From positions 1 through 47,986 of the forward strand of contig JAAUSF010000029.1 in assembly GCA_012033255.1 (NCBI GenBank): 47,986 bases of DNA, read 5' to 3'. Positions 1 through 7,552 of this stretch are shown here, piece after piece. A program made the translations under genes and the position numbers. Numbering within the stretch: the stretch's first letter is position 1; the number at the start of each line of letters is the position of its first letter. Origin of the DNA: Cyanobacteria bacterium RU_5_0 (GTDB taxonomy: Bacteria > Cyanobacteriota > Cyanobacteriia > Elainellales > Elainellaceae). Below the pieces are notes generated by a model that saw only the letters and a list, made by a program, of their open reading frames with translations, made no database searches and had not been told where the DNA came from.

Positions 1-840
1 GACACTAGCCGGATTACCAAAATGCTCGGTAAATAAGGCAGGACGATCGCCGGCTAAGACGCGATCGTCTACGAGGGGTTGTGGCATGGCAGTCGAGGTA
101 GATGGGGCGATGGGGCATGGGAGATGGGGGATGGGAGATGGGGGATGGGGAGATGAATTTAATGTTAGTTCTTGTAAATCAGTCGGCTGAACGTCTCGTA
201 AGAGTTGTGGCAGGATTTGTTTGGCAGAGGGGCTTGCCCAAATGGAAAGCCAGGGGCGATCGTTTTGCTCAATTTGCCAGGTGATATGGGGGTGACAAAG
301 GGCAAGGTGATACACGATCGTTTGGATAGCGCGGAGTTGCTGTGAGGAGGGCGGTAAGCCTTGGCGACGTGGAAGCCAGTTTCCGAAGAGGTTGGTGATT
401 GTCACAATGGTGCCAGGAGCGATCGCCACGGGTTCTGTCTGGGTCGGTTCTCCTTGGGCGTTGTAGCAGACTCGCCACCCTTCAGCCCCCTCAGCCGATC
501 GACTCCAAATCTCTAGATCAGCCAGTTGTACCAAACTGTGCAAGGCTTCTCCTCGAAAGCCAAGACTCGTGATTTGCCACAGGTCACGGGTTTCGTGAAT
601 TTTGCTGGTGCTATGAGGCAATGCCGCTTGCTGTAGGTCAGGCAAACTCATTCCCATACCATTATCAGCAACACGCACCCGCCACTGATCTAACCACACC
701 CCAATGGTAATACGTGTGGCTTTTGCATCAAGCGCGTTTTCCACCAATTCCCGCACAACCGCCGCTAGAGAGTCAATTACTTCTCCAGCCGCAATCAAAT
801 CAACAACATCGGCGGGTAATGCTTGAATGAGGGAGGTCAT
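1..840 (-). CDS. mutL: DNA mismatch repair protein MutL, N-terminal part
   Basis: The reading frame starts at ATG 838-840 and stays open to the left edge, so only the first 280 residues are present. MutL is the GHKL-family ATPase that links MutS mismatch recognition to strand removal. The ATPase motifs are visible: AAGEVID followed by RELVENALDA (motif I, with the catalytic Glu), DNGMG (motif II), HSTSKI, and SLGFRGEAL (motif III). From about residue 230 the protein becomes a Ser/Pro/His-rich linker coded by a G-rich repeat, and the frame continues normally beyond it. The family is firmly identified. The C-terminal dimerisation/endonuclease domain lies outside the window. Confidence 0.95.
   Translation of the reverse strand, partial: MTSLIQALPADVVDLIAAGEVIDSLAAVVRELVENALDAKATRITIGVWLDQWRVRVADNGMGMSLPDLQQAALPHSTSKIHETRDLWQITSLGFRGEALHSLVQLADLEIWSRSAEGAEGWRVCYNAQGEPTQTEPVAIAPGTIVTITNLFGNWLPRRQGLPPSSQQLRAIQTIVYHLALCHPHITWQIEQNDRPWLSIWASPSAKQILPQLLRDVQPTDLQELTLNSSPHPPSPIPHLPCPIAPSTSTAMPQPLVDDRVLAGDRPALFTEHFGNPASV
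101..156. repeat. G-rich minisatellite inside mutL
   Basis: On the plus strand this is an irregular array of GATGGGG/GGGATGGGAGAT units. It lies inside the mutL frame without breaking it and is translated as a Pro/His/Ser/Ile-rich linker. Similar G-rich arrays occur at 7282-7346 and at the right edge of the window. Confidence 0.75.
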
Positions 841-1213
841 GCAAACCAATTTAGATGCGGGTGAATAATCTTATTAGAAACCAATCAGAAAATAATTGAC
901 TTTCCTGTCATTCTCTGGTTTATTGATTTTTGTTTTAGAGTAAAGTCATAACACCACAAACGTTCCATTTGTATCATCTACCCTGCTATCGTTTGATAGC
1001 ATCTGGCGAACTTAAACCATGAAACCGGTTCGCTCAGGTCTTTTTGCGGATGTCCTTGCTTTTGAACCACGGATTCACCGAACAGGGAATAGCGGTTGTG
1101 GACAACGATCGTACCCTTGAAAAAGCATTTGGAACTTAGATCAGCGAGACAGGTCTGAGGAATCAGAGTTAGGTCTTGCCTGAAATATGTTTGATCGCGA
1201 AGCATCAGGGTCT

Positions 1214-1443
1214 CAGAACTTGTTTAAAAAGTCAAAATTAGGGTTGAAACGATGCTGAGGATTGAGTGTTGAGGGCTGAGTTTAAGCCATTTCTGAGGAG
1301 ATTTCTATTAAAGAATTTCCCAATTGTAGGGCGAGCGTCTCGCTCGCGGCAGGCAAGATGCCCGCACTTCGTTGGTAATTTATTTTGTGGAAATCTCCTT
1401 AGTCCTCAGTTCCCTGTCCTCAGCACTTTTCAAACAGGGTCTT
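1214..1443. mobile_element. MITE-like element with imperfect terminal inverted repeats
   Basis: The ends 1214-1232 and 1425-1443 are inverted repeats matching at 15 of 19 positions (AAGACCCTGTTTGAAAAGT on the right, reversed). Inside are further inverted pairs: GCTGAGGATTGAG near 1253 against TCCTCAGC near 1417, and a perfect 10-bp pair AGGAGATTTC (1296-1305) and GAAATCTCCT (1390-1399). The core (1323-1374) is a GCGAGCGTCTCGCTCGC palindrome followed by GGCAAGATGCCCGC. The whole unit could fold into one long imperfect hairpin and has no coding capacity. Confidence 0.5.
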
Positions 1444-1608
1444 AGGGCATTTCTACCAACAAGCTTCTAAAACTCCCCTATGATGAGAGTTTTGGTTGCA
1501 CCGATCGTAGCGTAAACTGCCCTGTTTCATCAGAGTGAAATGGGATCAGGAGGCTATGGATACCGTGACATAACCTCAAGATAAAAGAGGATGGCGCTGT
1601 ATCAAAAA

Positions 1609-1624
1609 TCACCCAGTTGGGTGA
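1609..1624 (-). terminator. Possible intrinsic terminator downstream of the DUF3352 gene
   Basis: Read on the minus strand, TCACCCA and TGGGTGA form a 7-bp stem followed directly by TTTTTG. The loop is very short and the site lies about 300 bp past the stop codon, so this is only a candidate. Confidence 0.25.
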
Positions 1625-1922
1625 CATGGCGGCGCGAAGATACATTGATGAAATTTTTTACGCTAAAGCAATACGTCTGAATTGATACACTACCGTGTGA
1701 CTATGCGCGAAGAGAGTCTTAAAGTCACTGCCAAGGTCGCTCATCTTGAGTGTGATTCATTAGAGCCTGATTCACTGGATCATTACAATTATTTATCCTG
1801 TAGTCTTGAATTGCGAAATGAACCGTGCGGACAACAGCGATGTCTTACCCATTGCTGGCATGAAGAAGAGCAGTGGAAACAGGGACAGCGATGTCTTGTT
1901 GCCTGTTGGCAGGGTTGTTCAG

Positions 1923-3674
1923 CTAATCCTTGAGGCGAATAAATACCGATGCCTGCCAAGCATTCGCTTCACTGCCCCTGCTACTCAGAGTCAAGGATTG
2001 GATTGCCTCAAGAAATGGCCTAGCCGCGTCTACCATCGATCGCCCTTCCGTCAGCTGTTCTATAAGCGTCTGCGCTCCTTGCCCATCCAGATAGACATAT
2101 CCATCGTTTGAAATTGGCAACGGGGCGATCGCCTGTTGGAACGATTCTGATGCCATGATCGAATTTTGGCTGGCGTGAATGGCTTGATCCATGGCATCTA
2201 ATGAGCTTGCCAAAATTTCATAGTTGCCGATCGTGGCATGAACCCCTTGAACTTCCGCCTGGATTGTCAGCGATTCTCGTTGAGCCATGCCAGAACGGGT
2301 ACGAGTCATTGAAGTGGCTGATAGCTTCGTCCAGACCGAAATGGGTTGATCGGCGATCGTGAATGAGCCGATCGTCGTTCCTTGAGACTGAGCCAATGCA
2401 TTGAGTCGTTCCAGTCCAGAGGGGGTCGCCTCCCCGACTTCTGTCACCAAAATCCAGTTGGGTCGATCGCCAGCACGAGGCAGCATTCCCAACGCATATT
2501 CACCTTGTATCCATCCTAATAGTGCCTCCGGCTCGACCCCCCACTGATCGCATAGGACAAGTAGCGGTTTGCGGATCACCTGTTTTAGCGATTCATACCC
2601 AGTTAGTTCAGTGTCAAGCTGTTCCCACAATTGGCGCAAATCCCGTCCTGCGATTACCAACGGACTTGATGCCGGAATCGACTGCAATGCCTGTACAGGT
2701 GCAGACAAGATCGGGGGTGTAGGGGCGATCGATACGCCAGGTGTTGTCAACAGCAAGGCATTCCCCAACAATCCTTGGGGATCTAGCTTCAACCCCATCA
2801 CAACACTGTCATAGGTAGGCAAGCTATCAACTGCCAGCATATCCGGACTCTCTTTCGGAGCTTTCATCCAGGCAGCTAATTGAGGCAAATGCACATAGAG
2901 TGCCCCAATATGTGGCTCTGAGAGGCGTTGCAAGGCTTGATCATAAGCCTCACTCTGGCTCAAGCTGAGTTCTGGCACTTGCAGATTATTGATAGCCTCT
3001 CGCAACACTTTTGGAGAATTTGCAAAGAGGACAAAGCCATTGCCCACGATCGCCGTAGCAAGAGTGAAATGAGGCGATTGAACATTCTCCCCCTCTCCCC
3101 CTTTCCCCCTCTCCTGATCCCTGAGCGAGTTAACCCCTGCATAGACAATCTGGACTCCGGCATACTGTTCAAATACGAGATCTTGCCCAGAGGCGGCGCA
3201 GCGTTGCCAATAGCGTTGGATGGATTCCCGCGCATGATCAAGGTTTTTAGCGGTCGCAGCTAGCAGATAGCCAAGTTGTTGGCCGTTGGTAGTATCACGA
3301 TCGATATCTGTCGTCGTCACGGCTAGCGTCAGTTCATCCCCTAGCCACGGCTGAACGTCCTGCCTATAATCCAGTTGGCTGTTGGCAAGAAGGGTGTGCT
3401 GGAATCGATTCAGCCGAGTTTGTAAGGCTCGACGCTGATCGAGGGGAGCGGCGGCTAATCCGTAAGCGGCAAGGCGATCGGGATTCACCAACAGCGACAT
3501 CACCACGGGCGATTGTTTGGAGACAAAGACGGTAGCTTTCGGGCTAGAGAGGCCACTGTTTTGAGGCAGCATCAAAGGATTGTTAGCCGCCAACCAGTAA
3601 GCACCACCTGCACCGATCAGCAGGAGAACCAGCACAACAGAGGCTAGCGCATAAACAAAGGAGCGGAACTTCAT
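1923..3674 (-). CDS. DUF3352 family membrane-anchored protein
   Basis: A 583-residue protein with an N-terminal membrane anchor (about residues 5-29, FVYALASVVLVLLLIGAGGA) and a large extracytoplasmic part. The overall pattern, with an ANNPL segment after the anchor, an FVSKQSPVV strand and a PDRLAAY helix, matches the cyanobacterial DUF3352 family, whose function is unknown. I start it at ATG 3672-3674, because the frame extends to a TTG at 3734 with no usable ribosome-binding site and a less plausible N-terminus. A charged insert around residue 190 (RDQERGKGGEGE) is coded by a polypurine run. It is divergent from the SemiSWEET gene, 91 bp away. Confidence 0.8.
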   Translation of the reverse strand: MKFRSFVYALASVVLVLLLIGAGGAYWLAANNPLMLPQNSGLSSPKATVFVSKQSPVVMSLLVNPDRLAAYGLAAAPLDQRRALQTRLNRFQHTLLANSQLDYRQDVQPWLGDELTLAVTTTDIDRDTTNGQQLGYLLAATAKNLDHARESIQRYWQRCAASGQDLVFEQYAGVQIVYAGVNSLRDQERGKGGEGENVQSPHFTLATAIVGNGFVLFANSPKVLREAINNLQVPELSLSQSEAYDQALQRLSEPHIGALYVHLPQLAAWMKAPKESPDMLAVDSLPTYDSVVMGLKLDPQGLLGNALLLTTPGVSIAPTPPILSAPVQALQSIPASSPLVIAGRDLRQLWEQLDTELTGYESLKQVIRKPLLVLCDQWGVEPEALLGWIQGEYALGMLPRAGDRPNWILVTEVGEATPSGLERLNALAQSQGTTIGSFTIADQPISVWTKLSATSMTRTRSGMAQRESLTIQAEVQGVHATIGNYEILASSLDAMDQAIHASQNSIMASESFQQAIAPLPISNDGYVYLDGQGAQTLIEQLTEGRSMVDAARPFLEAIQSLTLSSRGSEANAWQASVFIRLKD

Positions 3675-3765
3675 GGAGAACTTGACGACGACAAATGGAA
3701 TGAGCGATCGTACCGAAAATCGGATAGATATCAAACCTTAGTGTAGTATTGCGAGGGTTCATTCA

Positions 3766-4020
3766 ATGGATTTTGTTACGATTCTAGGCTTGACCGCAGG
3801 GACACTGACGACGATCGCCTTCTTCCCTCAACTCCTTAAAGTTTGGCAATCCAAATCTGCCAGAGATATTTCCCTCACCTGGCTAATTACTTTCAGTTCC
3901 GGTATCTTACTCTGGCTTTTCTATGGCATTTCAGTGAACGGATTACCCATTATTCTTTCAAACAGTATTACTCTTGCTCTCACGTTGGTGATTCTATACT
4001 TCAAGTTCAAATTTGGATAA
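3766..4020 (+). CDS. SemiSWEET-type PQ-loop sugar transporter
   Basis: An 84-residue, three-helix membrane protein. The PQ-loop signature FFPQLLKVWQSKSARDIS (residues 19-36) marks helix 1 and its loop, and two further hydrophobic helices follow. SemiSWEETs dimerise to make a sugar uniporter; length and motif are typical. The substrate cannot be read from sequence. It starts at ATG 3766 in the short gap divergent from the DUF3352 gene, so the two may share control sequence. Confidence 0.88.
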   Translation: MDFVTILGLTAGTLTTIAFFPQLLKVWQSKSARDISLTWLITFSSGILLWLFYGISVNGLPIILSNSITLALTLVILYFKFKFG

Positions 4021-4144
4021 CGCCAATGCACGCGATGTGCGACTTCTTTACCTCAGTCTTCATTTGCATAAACCACACTTCAATGGAACGGTCAACGGCC
4101 ATTCGCCCCTACTGTGGCTCACCGATTTGAAAATTGCTGTTAAT

Positions 4145-4204
4145 CTTGTGGGATAGGCATCTCGCCCGTCCAGCCAGGGCAAGTAAAATGCTTACTTCAC
4201 AAGA
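4145..4204. repeat. Palindromic dispersed repeat (family A), copy 1
   Basis: An imperfect inverted repeat: CTTGTGGGATAGGCATCTCGCC on the left and GGCAAGTAAAATGCTTACTTCACAAG on the right. It resembles 30966-31027 and 38851-38918, and more weakly the core at 1323-1374. It sits downstream of the SemiSWEET gene, and I see nothing else in the 4021-4232 gap. Confidence 0.55.
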
Positions 4205-4232
4205 AATTCTTATTGAATAAATGGCGATCGAG

Positions 4233-5345
4233 CTACTCAACTCTGACTCTAAGGTTATTGCCCAAGTTGTCGTATCCCGTTACAAGACCATTCTTCAATT
4301 CCACTGAGCTATTGCCGTAGCGCAGCACCTCCCGACAGAGCGAATCATCAAGTGAGATTTGTTCGGGAGTACCCTGAATTCTGAACACATCCTCACGCTG
4401 AGAACCGATCGTCCAGAAAGGGCTTGTGGCTCCGGAGGCAGCCGCTTCAACTGAAACTCTCAGGCTATTGCCCAAATTGCTATAGCCAGTGACGCGATCG
4501 TCTGTCAGTTCGATTGTGCTATTCCCGTAATACAACGTTTCTCGGTTCAAAGACTCATAGCTGGAGATCCGATCGGGTGTTCCCTGGACACGAAAAACTT
4601 CTTCGCGCGTTGAACCTAGCGTCCAGACATAAGGACTCCCAGAGGGTGAAGTCGTCGGCACATCTTCCGGCGCTACCTTAAGATTTCGATCGGAATCGTC
4701 ATACTTGGTGACAATGCCGTTACTCAGTTCTACCGTGCTGTTCTCAAAATGCAGCACTTCCTGACACAAGGCATCATAGCGTGATGGTTCTCGGCTTGGC
4801 GGCCCCTGAATTCTTAGAACATCCGTTTTTCGCGACCCTACTGACCAAAGATTAGTCGAAGGATCAGTGACGATAGTTGAGGCGTTTGCCTTCGTTTGAG
4901 CATATTCTCGATTGCTTTGATACTCGGATACTCTAGATTGAGCAATTTCGTACTTAGGATGAGAATCCGGCACGGCTTTCATGAAATCAGAGGCTTCTTG
5001 CCACCAAGTCGCGATCGTGTTCCACTCTTCCTCAGATGCTGCAATTTGGGTCAATTCTGCGGCACTCATGGCTCGGTTCACTGCCCAACGAAAGGCTTCT
5101 GCTTGTACCGTAGCAACTCCAGGAGAGGGGCGTTTAGAATCTCGCATGGTGACAGCGATCGCCACCCCCACCGCCAAACAGAACACAGCGATTGGGAACA
5201 GAGAAGATATCCATCTAATGGGTGACTTCGAGAATCGTCGCCGCTCAAACTCTGTATAGGGATATGGAAGTTTTCCCTTCCCATTCTTGCCATTCCCGTT
5301 CATCTGAGGTTTCCCATTGGTTTCGGCATCAGGTCTTCTGTTCAT
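4233..5345 (-). CDS. Membrane-anchored protein with three BamE/SmpA-like repeats
   Basis: A 370-residue protein. Residues 1-45 are polar and Asn/Gly/Lys-rich, and residues 47-66 form one transmembrane helix. A helical region with WW/Glu-rich segments follows (80-150), then three copies of a ~60-residue unit at about 167-225, 241-298 and 311-370. Each unit carries W-x-(V/L/I)-GS-x(4)-(V/D)-(L/F)-R-(I/V)-QG-x-P, then SL..E-L.(Y/F).NS..EL....V..Y. This resembles the beta-repeat seen in SmpA/OmlA/BamE-type domains and is common as tandem copies in cyanobacterial proteins of unknown role. I chose ATG 5343-5345 over TTG 5363 because AAGGTG lies just upstream of the ATG. Confidence 0.7.
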   Translation of the reverse strand: MNRRPDAETNGKPQMNGNGKNGKGKLPYPYTEFERRRFSKSPIRWISSLFPIAVFCLAVGVAIAVTMRDSKRPSPGVATVQAEAFRWAVNRAMSAAELTQIAASEEEWNTIATWWQEASDFMKAVPDSHPKYEIAQSRVSEYQSNREYAQTKANASTIVTDPSTNLWSVGSRKTDVLRIQGPPSREPSRYDALCQEVLHFENSTVELSNGIVTKYDDSDRNLKVAPEDVPTTSPSGSPYVWTLGSTREEVFRVQGTPDRISSYESLNRETLYYGNSTIELTDDRVTGYSNLGNSLRVSVEAAASGATSPFWTIGSQREDVFRIQGTPEQISLDDSLCREVLRYGNSSVELKNGLVTGYDNLGNNLRVRVE

Positions 5346-5458
5346 GCTCACCTTGGGTAACAATTGTCACTGTGCAAAGTATTCTTTGCCATATTAAGTG
5401 AAATTTAGAATAGCTGATAAATTTTCTGAACTTCTAGTCTGAATCTTTGCTTTAAAGT

Positions 5459-6043
5459 TCATTCCTCATACCGAGTTAGCAGAATACATAGGAACTCAGC
5501 TGCCGTCGTGGGAATGTAAGAAATGCTTGGTTGGCTCTGTTTAGTTACATCAACAGACTTCTCTTGTGTTGATGCGTAAACTACTGGATTAACCCACCAT
5601 CCGTAAGCCGTTTGGGGCGATCGCCATAGTTCCAGATGCGCGACAGGCGGTTCCGCGTAGAAACCCTCACCCCGACTTAATAAAGCTGAACTCCAATGTG
5701 TAAAGGCATCATGACTAAGGCGATGAATCGGAAAATCTCCCAACAACGGAACGCCCCATCCATCCAATGCAATGAATGCCCGAACTTGCCCCCCCAACAT
5801 TGCCCATAAGTGAGCCGCTCCTATCGCACCGACCACTCCAGCACTGAACCCAATCCACAGCACAGGCTCATCAAACGATCGCCCCAATTGGTGATAGAGA
5901 AACCGCAGAATATGTTTAGCAGAATAGGCAGGATAGCGATCAGCCGGAAAAATTAGGGGAGCCGCGATCGATTGCCCCAGTCCAGTAAGAAAGTTTTGAG
6001 TTAATTCTGGTGGATGGATACCTGGACAAATAATCACCTTCAT
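5459..6043 (-). CDS. Alpha/beta-hydrolase-like protein, cyanobacterial conserved type
   Basis: A 194-residue protein starting at ATG 6041-6043. It opens with a beta strand (KVIICPGIHPPE) and has a nucleophile-elbow-like WIGFSAGVVGA (G-x-S-x-G) near residue 64, followed by a second strand FIALDGWG. This is the pattern of a small alpha/beta hydrolase fold. A catalytic Asp/His pair cannot be assigned with confidence. It runs in the same direction as the BamE-like gene, but a ~115 bp gap separates them. No precise function can be given. Confidence 0.6.
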   Translation of the reverse strand: MKVIICPGIHPPELTQNFLTGLGQSIAAPLIFPADRYPAYSAKHILRFLYHQLGRSFDEPVLWIGFSAGVVGAIGAAHLWAMLGGQVRAFIALDGWGVPLLGDFPIHRLSHDAFTHWSSALLSRGEGFYAEPPVAHLELWRSPQTAYGWWVNPVVYASTQEKSVDVTKQSQPSISYIPTTAAEFLCILLTRYEE

Positions 6044-6805
6044 TGCTCTTCCCTAGAGCCATCTTGCTTATAAAAACTCGCAATTGAACGGCGATCGATT
6101 AATGGCTATCGAATTGCCGTCGTCACGGTTCATCAACTTTATTATCTTCAAGCAAACGATCGATCAGCGAATTGGTAAATTGACGACTTCAAATCGGGGA
6201 TCAACATCAAACAAGCTTAATCTTAGATTAATTTCCTTATTGGCGATTTGTAAAGTTCTTCAAAACAAATAGTAACTTTTTGATACTTACCTCTCACATT
6301 TCAGAAAACTGATGCATAATTTGCATAAAGCTCCCAGCCAAAATGCCTTAGAGATTTCAGAAAACTAAACATTCTGAGTAAAATCCTAAGATTTTTATCT
6401 ATTCAGCCTTAGAGGTCATTTACCAAATTCGGATCGCTGAGTCTAAATTAGGGCAGGTACTGACTCCCCCTACAGAACCTCCTGAATCCGAGTAGGAACT
6501 CCATCTCAGACCACAACCTTACGTTAGAGCAAAATATCTTGTCACTTTAAAAAACTTGCTTAGGGTATCGGCTGTTTTGTTCAGCCTTTGAGCGATTGTT
6601 CGAGGCGATCGGTGAACCCTCCCATAGAACCAGACCTCTTGCGGAAGGAAAAGCAATCTTTATACAGTCATGCTGAAAGGCGAACTTAATTTCGTCCAGC
6701 GTTCAGCTTTAGCGAAAAGATCATTGGCTTAAAACTCAAATCGCTTAAATTGCCCCACTCGATTGAATAACCCAAAAATAAACGTTTTAGTAGGAGATTA
6801 GTCAA
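6044..6805. other. Long leader/intergenic region before the pentapeptide gene
   Basis: This AT-rich 760-bp stretch holds a 13-bp direct repeat ATTTCAGAAAACT at 6298-6310 and 6354-6366 (56 bp apart). A frame of 62 codons at 6084 lacks a ribosome-binding site and is probably chance. I see no tRNA, transposon end or recognisable small RNA. The last 20 bases supply the AGGAG of the next gene. Confidence 0.45.
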
Positions 6806-7279
6806 ATGGATATTAACGAAATTTTGAACCGATATGCCGACGGAGAGCGGGATTTTTGCGGCGTTCGTCTACATGGGCTTGACCTAAGCGACATCAACCT
6901 TAGTCATACCGATTTAACAGGAGCAGACCTGAGCGGAACTGACTTGACTGGTGCGCGGCTGATGGGCATTAATCTTTGCCGAGCCAACTTGACCAACGCC
7001 GACTTGCGAAATGCTGACCTGCGGAGTGCTGACCTCAGCCACGCCAACCTGATTGGAGCAGACTTAACTGGAGCAAAACTAGGACGAGCCAATCTCAGTC
7101 GGGCTGATCTTCGCAGCGCCATCCTGGTCAATGCTGATCTGACTGGAGCCATTCTAAACGGCATTGAACTCAGTGGGGCTGACCTCGAAGGCGCAAACAT
7201 TAACGAAGCTGAGCTAAAACAAGCCGCCCTTTTTAGAGAGGTCACGCATCGGTGGGTGACGTGGTCAGGGAATCATTAG
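6806..7279 (+). CDS. Pentapeptide-repeat protein
   Basis: A 157-residue protein with a good ribosome-binding site (TAGGAG, 6790-6795). After an N-terminal MDINEILNRYADGERDF, about 22 consecutive A(D/N)LXX-type pentapeptides run from residue 22 to 135 (for example ADLSG, TDLTG, ANLTN, ADLRN, ADLRS). They predict a right-handed quadrilateral beta-helix. A short non-repeat tail ends in HRWVTWSGNH. There is no signal peptide, so it is probably cytoplasmic. Such proteins are very abundant in cyanobacteria and mostly uncharacterised. Confidence 0.9.
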   Translation: MDINEILNRYADGERDFCGVRLHGLDLSDINLSHTDLTGADLSGTDLTGARLMGINLCRANLTNADLRNADLRSADLSHANLIGADLTGAKLGRANLSRADLRSAILVNADLTGAILNGIELSGADLEGANINEAELKQAALFREVTHRWVTWSGNH

Positions 7280-7281
7280 GG

Positions 7282-7346
7282 GATGAGGGGATGGGGTGGA
7301 TGAGGGGATGGGGTGGATGAGGGGATGCGTGGATGAGGGGGTGGAT
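7282..7346. repeat. GATGAGGGG/ATGGGGTG minisatellite
   Basis: About three and a half units of a 17-bp G-rich repeat (GATGAGGGG alternating with ATGGGGTG) begin three bases after the pentapeptide gene stop. The rest of the gap up to 7552 holds no gene that I can see. Confidence 0.7.
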
Positions 7347-7552
7347 TAATTGCCGTCATTTCATCGACTGATGCACTCTCCCCCACCCTCCTCCATTCCA
7401 TTGCTCCTCCACGGGTGGACATTGCGACCCTTTTGGTTCGGTTCTAAGGTTGTTCCCGGTTGACCCATGCGAGTATTGTCGTAGTAGAACCTTGCAGGGG
7501 TAATCCCTGACTGGTCTAATGGGACGTTGCTAGTGGTCAACTGGGTGATCTT

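Larger units (their letters stand above)
841..1922. other. Long intergenic region with repeats, no convincing gene
   Basis: This 1.1 kb gap lies between mutL and the 3' end of the DUF3352 gene. It holds a MITE-like element (1214-1443) and a possible terminator (1609-1624). The stretch 1826-1910 contains two diverged copies of an ACAGCGATGTCTT-type segment. Short open frames exist here (75 and 83 codons), but they have no ribosome-binding site, recognisable motif or family, so I did not call them. Confidence 0.6.

Noticed and set aside
1682-1933. 83-codon plus-strand frame in the gap after mutL
   Set aside because: It uses a TTG start without ribosome-binding site, contains a small sequence duplication, overlaps the end of the DUF3352 gene and shows no recognisable domain.
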